Under the pieces are notes generated by a model that had not been told where the DNA came from, made no database searches, and saw only the letters and a list, made by a program, of their open reading frames with translations. 58,437 nt of DNA. Source: a virus. The stretch is from IMG/VR virus record IMGVR_UViG_3300037336_000026, positions 1 to 58,437 of that record. One strand, given 5' to 3'. The position numbers were made by a program, and so were the translations under genes. This document shows, one piece after another, positions 7,210 through 15,281 of the stretch. Numbering within the stretch: position 1 is the first letter of the stretch; the number at the start of each line of letters is the position of its first letter.

Positions 7210-8355
7210 ATGAACCTAGAACAACTCTCTACCAACACTCCTGCCTCGGAAATTTCGAGCGAGAGTTTTGATGACGGAAGTAATAGTGTAGGCTTGGAAG
7301 CAAAGAGTCTTGATGACATTCTACGGAATTCTCCAGCAGCAAAACTGTTGGGGTTGAAAGAAGAGTCTCTACCACAAGAAGACAATAGCGTCCCGAGTCC
7401 AGATGAATCATCGGAAGAAGAAGAAGAAGCACCCCAAGAGACCGATGAGGAAGCTGAAGATGACCTAGATGAAGAGGAAGAGTCGAAAGATTCAGAGGAA
7501 GAAGAAGAAGTTGAGGATGATACGTCTACCCAAGATACTGATTTGCCGACCGAAGAAGATATTGACTGGGAATATAAAGTACCTGTAACCATTGATGGTA
7601 AAACAGAATACCTTACCCTAGAAGAAGTCCGTAAGGGTTATTCTACTGACAAGCATCTATCTCAAAAAGGGCGTGAACTAGGCGAACTGAGAAAACAGAT
7701 CGAACAAGAGAAGACAGAAAAACTTAAAGAAGTTATTGAATTAGGGCAGATAATCCAACAGGAATTAACTGCTACTGAAACCAATCTTGCCGAAGAGTAT
7801 CACAAGTTAAGTAAGGATATCGATAAAGCAAAGGATGAGGGTGACTCATACTCTGCCAGAGAACTTAAAGAACAACGTGAAACGGTGCAAGAGAAGTACT
7901 GGAAATCCCGGAATAAGCGGGAAGGACAAGCAAAGGCTATTGCCGAACAATTCCAGGCTCAAGTAGAGACGCAACGACAAGAGTTACTAAAGTCATATAA
8001 CGAACGTATCAATACGTTAGTTCCAGACTATTCAGATAAAGTCGCTAAATCTATACGTGAGTTTGCAGTTAAAGAAGGTATCTCGGAAGAACTATTAGGT
8101 TCTATCTATGATCCCCAAATTGTTAAGTTCATCAATGATTATCGTAAGTTAAAAACAGCTAAAGATACTGGTGCAGTTAAGCGTAAAGCAGCTCCTACTG
8201 TGAAGTCGGTACCCTCTAAAAAGGGAACACCTAAATCACAAAAGGAACAGCAAGTCGCTATAACCGCTAGATCTAAAGTTCTGTCAGGTGAAGGTTCGAA
8301 TCAAGACGAATTAGATTTTCTAAAACGTATTTCCTCAGTGAGCAAAAAACTTTGA
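7210..8355 (+). CDS. capsid scaffolding protein
   Basis: Directs prohead assembly and is expelled or degraded before DNA packaging. It is 381 residues and sits immediately upstream of the capsid gene, the standard place. The first 120 residues are extremely acidic, with runs of Glu and Asp broken by Ser; a short folded part follows, then a long charged coiled coil (about 150-270) and a basic C-terminus (KRKAAPTVKSVPSKKGTPKS) suited to binding the capsid shell. The assignment rests on composition and position, not on a recognised sequence family. Confidence 0.82.
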   Translation: MNLEQLSTNTPASEISSESFDDGSNSVGLEAKSLDDILRNSPAAKLLGLKEESLPQEDNSVPSPDESSEEEEEAPQETDEEAEDDLDEEEESKDSEEEEEVEDDTSTQDTDLPTEEDIDWEYKVPVTIDGKTEYLTLEEVRKGYSTDKHLSQKGRELGELRKQIEQEKTEKLKEVIELGQIIQQELTATETNLAEEYHKLSKDIDKAKDEGDSYSARELKEQRETVQEKYWKSRNKREGQAKAIAEQFQAQVETQRQELLKSYNERINTLVPDYSDKVAKSIREFAVKEGISEELLGSIYDPQIVKFINDYRKLKTAKDTGAVKRKAAPTVKSVPSKKGTPKSQKEQQVAITARSKVLSGEGSNQDELDFLKRISSVSKKL

Positions 8356-8386
8356 TTAAAAATCTCATTATAAGGAAACCATTAAA

Positions 8387-9484
8387 ATGGCCGCAACTAA
8401 TTTTGCAACAGGTGGCTCAAAAGCCGCCGCACGTAGCGCATCCGCTACCGGTAAGTCTGTAAACGCTGGCGAGCGTGAAGACCTCGCTAACTTTATTTCT
8501 ATGATCAGCCGTGACGAGACACCTTTCATGTCTTCAATCGGTAAGACAAAAGCTACCGCAGTTTTCCATGAATGGCAAACTGACGAGCTGGCTGCTCCAG
8601 CCTCTTCTGCAGTCGCTGAAGGCGTATCTTACGCTACTCAGAATGGCGCACAAGACGCAGAGCCTTTCCGCACCCGTCTGGGCAACTACACACAGATTAA
8701 CAGCAAGACTGTTACTGTTACCGGTACTAAGCGTGCTGTTGACCAAGCTGGTGTTGCTGACGAATACGCATACCAGCTCAAGAAGCGTGGTACCGAGCTG
8801 CGCCGTGACGTTGAATTCGACATGGTTAACAGCTGGAACAGCTCAAATGGCTCAGGCGTCCGTAAAATGGGTGGCTACCAAGCTTGGGTTAATGATGCAT
8901 CTACTGCATTGAACGTGTTGGCTACTGGTAGTGAGTACACTGCTCCTACTAACACTGGCGCTGGTATTGCTGGTACCTTTACGACCGTTACTTCTACTGA
9001 TAAAGTCAGCTTGCAACTGTCACACATCGATACCGTGATGCAAGCTATCTACGAAAACGGTGGTAAGGCTTCTAAGCTGATGGTATCTCCTGCTAACCGT
9101 CGCGTGTTTTCTGCTAAGGCACAGGCCGCTGGTTCTGCTACCTCTAGTGCTGGTGACGGTAACGTTCGCCGTAACATTGATGCAGACGGTAAGTTGCGTC
9201 AGTCAGTTGAAATCTACATGTCTGACTTCGGTGACATCATGGTTGTTCCTAACTACGTTATGGGTATTGCCAACACTGGTATCTCTGGCTTGGACAACGC
9301 TGCTAACTTCTCAGCATTCTTGTACGACCCAATGTGGTTCAGCTACGCTGCTTTGCGTCCAATGCAAGAAGTTGACTTGGGTCAGCTGGGTGATTCTATC
9401 ATCGGTCAAATTGTTGAAGAAGGTACAATCGAGTGTCGTAATCCTAAGGGTTGCGGTTTGATCTTCGGTTTGTCTGGTCAGTAA
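8387..9484 (+). CDS. major capsid protein (DUF5309/SU10 type)
   Basis: The shell subunit, 365 residues, HK97-fold class by family. Hallmarks of the DUF5309/SU10 group are the N-terminal segment DETPFMSSIGKTKATAVFHEW, the TVTVTGTKRAVDQAG segment and the C-terminal core with IMVVPNYVM. It is preceded by the scaffold gene and followed by a hairpin terminator. All 17 arginine codons are CGT or CGC, and codons overall differ from the AGA-rich neighbours, as expected for the most abundant protein. A strong AAGGAAACC ribosome site lies upstream. Confidence 0.92.
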   Translation: MAATNFATGGSKAAARSASATGKSVNAGEREDLANFISMISRDETPFMSSIGKTKATAVFHEWQTDELAAPASSAVAEGVSYATQNGAQDAEPFRTRLGNYTQINSKTVTVTGTKRAVDQAGVADEYAYQLKKRGTELRRDVEFDMVNSWNSSNGSGVRKMGGYQAWVNDASTALNVLATGSEYTAPTNTGAGIAGTFTTVTSTDKVSLQLSHIDTVMQAIYENGGKASKLMVSPANRRVFSAKAQAAGSATSSAGDGNVRRNIDADGKLRQSVEIYMSDFGDIMVVPNYVMGIANTGISGLDNAANFSAFLYDPMWFSYAALRPMQEVDLGQLGDSIIGQIVEEGTIECRNPKGCGLIFGLSGQ

Positions 9485-9493
9485 TTAACCTAT

Positions 9494-9524
9494 AAAGGGG
9501 TGAGGGAAACCTTGCCCTTTTTTT
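9494..9524 (+). terminator. intrinsic terminator after capsid gene
   Basis: AAAGGG...GG pairs with CC...CCCTTT around a GAAA-type loop, directly followed by TTTTTTT. It sits 10 bases after the capsid stop. In T7 the main terminator also follows the capsid gene, giving more capsid than tail message; the same role is likely here. Confidence 0.8.
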
Positions 9525-9539
9525 ATTAGAAAGAAAATA

Positions 9540-9806
9540 ATGCAATATCTTAAGATTACACAAACAAACGGTACTGCCACGTACTACCCCGGCACTACTT
9601 CTTTTGTTACTATCGCTGCACCTATTTTAGTAGGTAATGTAGTAGTTAATAAAGGTAAGGTCACTTCAGCATCATACAGTAAGATTGTTGGTACTTCAAT
9701 GACATACGTAACAGATACAGTAGCTGCCTTTAATGGTGCTAATGCTAAATACGAGCTTGGTAAATTAGCTCAAGACGGTGCTTTTACAGTAGCACACTCT
9801 AATTAA
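9540..9806 (+). CDS. 88-aa probable minor head or decoration protein
   Basis: Follows the capsid terminator. The sequence is beta-rich, small-residue-rich and almost free of charged helices (ITQTNGTATYYPGTTSFVTI), in keeping with a decoration or head-fibre-type protein. No family recognised. The only support for a structural role is its composition and place between capsid and adaptor. Confidence 0.55.
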   Translation: MQYLKITQTNGTATYYPGTTSFVTIAAPILVGNVVVNKGKVTSASYSKIVGTSMTYVTDTVAAFNGANAKYELGKLAQDGAFTVAHSN

Positions 9807-9820
9807 GTAAAAGAGGACAC

Positions 9821-10144
9821 ATGGGATTTCTATCACAAGACAATAACAAAGATAGCTTTAAAGTAAAAACAGATGATATTAACTTTAAGCTAGAACAAGA
9901 CGTTGGGGCTTACAAAAATTATGCTACACAACAACGGGAATTAGATGCTGCCTCAAGTGGCGCTAGGACATATAGATCCTTTGCAATCATTCCTGATATC
10001 GTAGCTATTGATATTTTAACTAAATACGGCATTGATGTACACTCTCCCGACTTTATGGGTGATCCTGCGAAAATGCGTAAGTTAAAACAAATCATTGATA
10101 GCGATTATCCTGCATTGAAGACAAGCAATATTAAGACATTATAA
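9821..10144 (+). CDS. 107-aa hypothetical protein in head-tail cluster
   Basis: Lies between the putative decoration gene and the adaptor gene, 14 and 10 bases from them. Mixed charged sequence with an IIPDIVAIDILTKYGIDVHS segment followed by a helical DPAKMRKLKQIID end. Could be a head-completion or minor tail protein. No family recognised. Confidence 0.6.
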   Translation: MGFLSQDNNKDSFKVKTDDINFKLEQDVGAYKNYATQQRELDAASSGARTYRSFAIIPDIVAIDILTKYGIDVHSPDFMGDPAKMRKLKQIIDSDYPALKTSNIKTL

Positions 10145-10154
10145 GGAATTTATT

Positions 10155-11042
10155 ATGGCAACACCCCTATATGACGCTCTCGTAGCAAAGGTACGGGACT
10201 GGAGTAACAAAAAAGAAGTAGCTACAATCCCTGATAGCGTCATTGAAGATTGCCTAAAGTATTCTGCTGATGAATGTTACAGGGAACTACGTATCCCGCC
10301 TTTAGAGAGTACCGTTACGTACACAGTTACGGCAGGTAACAACTCAACGGATAGTCGTATCACTGAAATTGAAATACCCTTCAACTTGACAGAATTTATT
10401 CATGTCAGAAAATTACCCTCAAATAACCAATCAAGCTACGAATCTGAAGTATTTAGTCAGGTCAGTAATAGCATATCATTTCTAGATAGCTATACAGAAA
10501 ATTATGCTGGTTATAGCTACATGTGGTTAGATGGTAAAATAAAAATACAACCTCAACTCTCAGTTGATGATGTAGTAGAAATATCTTACTACCGTAGACT
10601 TCCAGATTTGAATGCAACATACAGAGTTATTGCTGCTAACTATTATATTAGCTCTACTGATGAAGCGCAACTATACCTAGAATTAGTTGCTAGCGGAGGT
10701 AGTAACCTTTATTTTGCAGGTACAGGAAGTACCTTAGTAGTCCTTGACAGCTATGATGCCGCATCTCTTTACGATATAAGTTTAGGTAATGATGGGTCTA
10801 ACGTAACAACTAAACAATACATAGGTAAAGAATCCTCTAACTGGTTAAGAGACAGTAATGAAAGACTCTTAATCTGGGGTTCATTGTATAATGTAGGGGC
10901 ATATCTCTTTGATGAAGGTATGGAATCTCGTTACGCAAGAAAATTCAAAGAAAACATCGACAGCCTAAATAGAGCAGAGCAAATGCGCAGAGCCAAAGGT
11001 GGTGTTCTTAGGACAGTTGTAAGTACTAATGGTCTCATCTAA
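10155..11042 (+). CDS. head-tail adaptor (SU10-type, T7 gp11-like)
   Basis: A 295-residue protein that would bind the portal and seat the tail nozzle. The N-terminal helices (ALVAKVRDWSNKKEVATIPD) and the repeated 'YR.L.IPPLE' strand region, then a central beta domain and a C-terminal helical hairpin ending NSLNRAEQMRRAKGG-like sequence, match the layout of phage adaptors of the SU10 group. It precedes the fibre genes. Identification is by pattern and place. Confidence 0.65.
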   Translation: MATPLYDALVAKVRDWSNKKEVATIPDSVIEDCLKYSADECYRELRIPPLESTVTYTVTAGNNSTDSRITEIEIPFNLTEFIHVRKLPSNNQSSYESEVFSQVSNSISFLDSYTENYAGYSYMWLDGKIKIQPQLSVDDVVEISYYRRLPDLNATYRVIAANYYISSTDEAQLYLELVASGGSNLYFAGTGSTLVVLDSYDAASLYDISLGNDGSNVTTKQYIGKESSNWLRDSNERLLIWGSLYNVGAYLFDEGMESRYARKFKENIDSLNRAEQMRRAKGGVLRTVVSTNGLI

Positions 11043-11052
11043 GGAGAAATAA

Positions 11053-14000
11053 ATGGCATATAATCAAACAACAGGCATCACAAGTGATAGCCCTGATGGT
11101 GGAGCATTTGATGAGAGATCATCAAGTTCAATTACCTCCACAAACCAAGCTAGAGATATCTTGGATGCTGCAGCATTACAAGCAGCTTTATCTGCTGAAT
11201 CTGCTACCGATAGCGCTGCTAGTGCTACTGCTGCGGGTATAAGTGAAAGCAATGCTAGTATTAGCGAGGTTAATTCAGCTAGTGATGTAATTTCGGCTGC
11301 AAATTCAGCTACAGAATCAGATGAATCAGCTGCTGCTGCTTTATTATCTGAGAATGCTGCCTCTAATAGCGAAACTAATTCTACTAATAGTGCTACTGCT
11401 GCCTCTATTTCTGAAGGTAACTCTGCTAACAGTGCAATTTCTGCAGCCACCTCTGCAACTGCATCAGCTAATTCAGCTACTAACAGTTCTAACAGCGCCA
11501 CTGCATCAGCTACTAATGCGACTAACAGCGCCAACAGCGCCACTACATCAGCCTCTAGCGCTACTAATGCAGCATCTAGTGCTTCTAGCGCACAAACGGC
11601 TCAAACAGCCGCTGAAACCGCTGAAACTAATGCAGCTATTTTAGCCTCAAACGCAGCCTCTAGTGCTTCTAATGCCGCTTCTAGCGTGTCTACGGCTACT
11701 ACTCAGGCTACTAATGCAGCCTCTAGCGCTTCTTCTGCTGCTACTAGTGCAACAGACTCTGCTTCTTCCGCCTCTACTTCTGCTTCTAACGCTTCTGGTG
11801 CATCTACCTCAGCAACCAATGCTGGAACAAGTGAGACCAATGCGGCTACCAGCGCTTCTGCATCTGCTAATAGTGCTTCTAACGCTGCATCTAGCGCTGC
11901 ATCTGCTGCCAGCGCCTTAGATTCTTTTGATGATCGTTACTTAGGTGCTAAGTCTTCTGCACCTACATTGGATAATGATGGTGATGCTCTTGTTACTGGT
12001 GCTTTGTATTATGACACTACTGAAACAGGAATGTTTGTATATGATGGCTCTCAATGGTTAGTGGCTTCATCAGCTACTCAAGCTATTTTAACCGTTTATA
12101 ATTACACAGCAACTTCAGGTCAAACAACCTTTTCAGGTGTTGATGATAATACAGCTACTTTAACTTATGTGTCTGGTTCTATCATTGTTACTTTAAATGG
12201 TATTTTCCTTGAGGATAATGCTGATTATACTGCAACGAGTGGTACCTCTGTTACGCTTACAACTGGTGCTAACTCAAATGATGAGTTAAACGTTTATGCT
12301 TATAACACGTTTGATTCTGTAAACGTGTATGCTTTAGGCGACACGAGATACTTTCAGCTATCAAGTACAAATGAAGATATCTCAGTAAATTCTATTACAG
12401 CTACTGGCGGTGTCATCAACGGCACAACCATAGGCGCTTCCACGCCATCCACAGGTGCATTCACCTCGCTCAGTACGTCAGGTGTGAACAACTTGGCGGG
12501 GCTAACCGCCTCCACAGCCTTAGCCCTTGATGTCAGCAAGAACGTTGTCAGTGTCGCCAACACTGGCACAGGCAGCAACGTCTTAAACACAAGCCCAACC
12601 CTAGTCACTCCTGCATTAGGTACCCCTAGCAGCGGTGTAGTCACAAACTTGACAGGTACAGCCTCGATAAATATCAACGGCACAGTAGGCGCAAGTACAC
12701 CTGCGGCTGGTGCGTTCACTACGCTGTCGGCATCAGGAACCTCTACGCTGGCTGCTGTGAATGCGAGTGGTGCGATAACCGGAAACAAAACTCTCTCCGC
12801 ATTGGGTGATGCCGCGTTCCTTGCAAGTTCAACTGCCCCATCATACCGGTGGCACATCAGTAGCGGTGGGGTAACTGCCGACCGAAACATCTATGAGATG
12901 CGGGCTTACAACGCAGGGGGCACCGATCACGCTCTCCAGATTAGAACAGTAAACGATGCTAATACTACCGTAAAAACCATTGCATTATTCTCTGACACCT
13001 ACGGCCTAGCAGTAACCGGAGCTATCTCGGCTAGTGACACGATGACATCCACTAAAAGCGGTTTGTTGTTTAATAAAAATGCGGCTAGTACAGGCCCAGA
13101 ATACTTCAATATTCAAAACAATGGTGGGAGAACTATATTTGGTGTAGAAGGTAACGTATCTGGCGGCTTAATTACAGGGAGCACTCCCTATGCCTCGGTG
13201 TTTCACACTGTTACTGCCACGCCAATTCACTTCGGCGTACAAGGTGCGATAAAAGCGACCTTATCCTCCACCGGCCTAGCAGTAACCGGAGCTATCTCAG
13301 CAAACTCAGCAGCCGCCACAGCACCGTTTATTGCCAGTATTAATGGTGGTGAGAAGATGCGGGTGGATAGTGTTGGGAATGTAGGGATTGGGACGAGTAG
13401 TCCTACTAGTAAGTTAGATGTTTCATTTGGCGCGTCCGGTATAAACAACGGGGTATCTGCCCTAACCAATGTAAGCCAGTTGAGTGGTGCCAGAACCACC
13501 ATCCATAATCAAGATAGCGGTGGTACAGGTAACAAGGTGGGGTTGTTCTTTAATCACGCCGGCGACGGCGGTCTTAACGCGGGCATCGTAAGCACAAAAT
13601 CAAGTGGCACATGGGATACTTCTTTAGGCTTCTATGTAAATAATATAACAGGTGTAAATGTAGGTGATGTTCAACTTGCAGCTACTATCGCAAGTAACGG
13701 TAACGTAGGGATTGGAAATCCAACTCCAATTGTTAAACTAGACGTAGATGACACAAGCACAAATAAATTAACTATTATTTCACGATCTGCTAGCGCAAAC
13801 GTTGCTGGAGCTTGGGGTGGTATTGGATTTTCAGGTGAAGTTTCTAATACAAAAGCTGCAATACTATTTAGGAGTCTAGGAACCTCATACGCTAGGGGAG
13901 ACATTCTTTTTGCAATAAATAGCGTAGCTGACCAAACGAGCGCTACCCCAAGCAACACTATAGCCACCATCTCCTCCACAGGCATAGCAGTAACCGGAGC

Positions 14001-14646
14001 TATAAGTGCTACGAAAGCCACAGGAAGCTCATTAGACCTGCGCTCTGGTGCTGCTGGTAACTACACGCAGATGTCAATCGGTCGCACTGCATCAGAGTGG
14101 GAGCTTGGTATAGCGGGTGGAACCAATCAGATCGTCGGTGGCACTGTTGCTGGCGACCTTGTATTAGGAACAGCGCTTGGAACCGCTAGACTGTTGTTCG
14201 CTCCTTCTGGTGGGGGAGCATCGGGGGCTATCCTATCTTCAACAGGAATATACGTTGCTAGTGGAGTAGCCTTCCCCGCCACTCAGGTAGCCAGTGCTAA
14301 TGCCAACACGCTGGATGACTATGAGGAGGGGACTTGGACACCAAATCAGGGTTCGGGGTTAACATTGGTTGGCACGTTTACGTCGAGTGGAATATACACC
14401 AAAATAGGGCGTATTGTTACGGTTCAAGGGTATGTTGGTGGCACTACAACAGCATCGGTACCGGGTGCTGGAATTTTGTGTACCAACCTTCCATTCACAA
14501 GCACAGTATGGCAACCGGGAAGTGTAATCAATTGGACGGCTACTGAAGGGGGCAATTGCTCATCACCGAGTGGGACTACGACTTTGTACTCAACAGAAAT
14601 AGCAGCGACCCTCAGAATTAGTTTCACTGTTAGCTACACCGTTTAA
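11053..14646 (+). CDS. tail fibre 1 (Ala/Ser/Thr-rich shaft, variable tip)
   Basis: A 1,197-residue fibre. Residues 35-290 are a low-complexity repeat of Ala, Ser, Thr and Asn with heptad-like spacing, probably a trimeric coiled shaft. The stretch after it (SFDDRYLGAKSSAPTLDNDGDALVTGALYYDTT) is the common phage fibre junction. From about residue 450 come repeated beta modules (GAFTSLSTSG, GLAVTGAISA, GNVGIGTSSPTSKLDV) and the C-terminus has the widespread tip motif LDDYEEGTWTP. Modules share DNA with fibre 2. The second half is visibly richer in G+C than the first, suggesting acquisition. Confidence 0.85.
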   Translation: MAYNQTTGITSDSPDGGAFDERSSSSITSTNQARDILDAAALQAALSAESATDSAASATAAGISESNASISEVNSASDVISAANSATESDESAAAALLSENAASNSETNSTNSATAASISEGNSANSAISAATSATASANSATNSSNSATASATNATNSANSATTSASSATNAASSASSAQTAQTAAETAETNAAILASNAASSASNAASSVSTATTQATNAASSASSAATSATDSASSASTSASNASGASTSATNAGTSETNAATSASASANSASNAASSAASAASALDSFDDRYLGAKSSAPTLDNDGDALVTGALYYDTTETGMFVYDGSQWLVASSATQAILTVYNYTATSGQTTFSGVDDNTATLTYVSGSIIVTLNGIFLEDNADYTATSGTSVTLTTGANSNDELNVYAYNTFDSVNVYALGDTRYFQLSSTNEDISVNSITATGGVINGTTIGASTPSTGAFTSLSTSGVNNLAGLTASTALALDVSKNVVSVANTGTGSNVLNTSPTLVTPALGTPSSGVVTNLTGTASININGTVGASTPAAGAFTTLSASGTSTLAAVNASGAITGNKTLSALGDAAFLASSTAPSYRWHISSGGVTADRNIYEMRAYNAGGTDHALQIRTVNDANTTVKTIALFSDTYGLAVTGAISASDTMTSTKSGLLFNKNAASTGPEYFNIQNNGGRTIFGVEGNVSGGLITGSTPYASVFHTVTATPIHFGVQGAIKATLSSTGLAVTGAISANSAAATAPFIASINGGEKMRVDSVGNVGIGTSSPTSKLDVSFGASGINNGVSALTNVSQLSGARTTIHNQDSGGTGNKVGLFFNHAGDGGLNAGIVSTKSSGTWDTSLGFYVNNITGVNVGDVQLAATIASNGNVGIGNPTPIVKLDVDDTSTNKLTIISRSASANVAGAWGGIGFSGEVSNTKAAILFRSLGTSYARGDILFAINSVADQTSATPSNTIATISSTGIAVTGAISATKATGSSLDLRSGAAGNYTQMSIGRTASEWELGIAGGTNQIVGGTVAGDLVLGTALGTARLLFAPSGGGASGAILSSTGIYVASGVAFPATQVASANANTLDDYEEGTWTPNQGSGLTLVGTFTSSGIYTKIGRIVTVQGYVGGTTTASVPGAGILCTNLPFTSTVWQPGSVINWTATEGGNCSSPSGTTTLYSTEIAATLRISFTVSYTV

Positions 14647-14649
14647 TTA

Positions 14650-14673
14650 ACTACTTCGGATAACTAAAGTAGT
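14650..14673 (+). terminator. hairpin after fibre 1
   Basis: ACTACTT and AAGTAGT form a 7-base stem with a 10-base loop, 4 bases after the fibre stop. No T-run follows, so it is more likely a weak terminator or message-protecting hairpin. Confidence 0.35.
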
Positions 14674-14702
14674 CAGACCACATTAACTAAAAGGAAAATA
14701 TC

Positions 14703-14972
14703 ATGACAATCACAAAACAAATAGTCGTTGACCAAACCACAGTAACTGAGAATGGCACAGTTCTCTATCGCGAAGCAACTCGCATCATTGAGGACGGTGT
14801 TCAACTGACGCAGACTTACCACCGTTCAAGCCTGACACCGAGTCAAGACCTCACAGGCGTTCCGGCCAATGTTGTGGCTATCTGTAATGCGGCATGGACT
14901 GCTGAAGTCATCGCAGCATACGAGGAGGCACAAGCTGCTGCAGCCGCTGAACGTCAAAACCAAGGAGCTTAA
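14703..14972 (+). CDS. 89-aa fibre-associated small protein
   Basis: Begins behind an AAAGGAAA ribosome site. N-terminal beta region (KQIVVDQTTVTENGTVLYRE) and C-terminal helix (AWTAEVIAAYEEAQAAAAAE). Short proteins with this 'V.E.G.V..REAT.I.EDG..L..TYHR' pattern commonly sit after fibre genes in phages, as I remember them. It may assist fibre folding or be a minor tail component. G+C is high like the neighbouring fibre genes. Confidence 0.65.
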   Translation: MTITKQIVVDQTTVTENGTVLYREATRIIEDGVQLTQTYHRSSLTPSQDLTGVPANVVAICNAAWTAEVIAAYEEAQAAAAAERQNQGA

Positions 14973-14973
14973 A

Positions 14974-15264
14974 ATGACAACATGGAATATTGCACAACTC
15001 GAGCGCCGCACATCTGACGGCTTTGTAACTACCGCGCACTGGACTTGCTCTGATGTTGATGGTGAGTTTAGTAACAACACATACGGCTCTATCGGACTAG
15101 AGGGTGTTGTAACAACAGCTTACGAAGACATCACTGAAGATCAAGCAATTGGCTGGGTTAAATCAGCGATGGGTAAAGAAACTGTTGCAGCTACTGAAGC
15201 ATCGGTGGCAACTCAGATTGAAGCTCAAAAGAACCCTGTGGCGGCCTCCGGTACGCCTTGGTAA
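14974..15264 (+). CDS. 96-aa DUF7936-like small protein
   Basis: ATG 14974 follows the previous stop by one base. The opening MTTWNIAQLERRTSDGFVTT and the pattern TAHWTCSDVDGEF then YGSIGLEG match a small family seen beside phage fibre genes (DUF7936 as I recall). Its C-terminus is helical and Ala-rich. Role unknown, perhaps a fibre accessory. Confidence 0.65.
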   Translation: MTTWNIAQLERRTSDGFVTTAHWTCSDVDGEFSNNTYGSIGLEGVVTTAYEDITEDQAIGWVKSAMGKETVAATEASVATQIEAQKNPVAASGTPW

Positions 15265-15281
15265 ATTAAAGGAATATAAAT

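Noticed and set aside
11064-11543. 159-codon minus-strand frame opposite the Ala/Ser-rich fibre shaft
   Set aside because: Mirror image of GCT/AGC-rich repeats; gives a Leu/Ala/Val low-complexity product and no gene context on that strand.
12605-12625. ATTAGGTACC in fibre 1, resembling the minus-strand promoter core
   Set aside because: Only GGTACCTAAT matches; the following AGRRAAT is absent and it lies within coding repeats.
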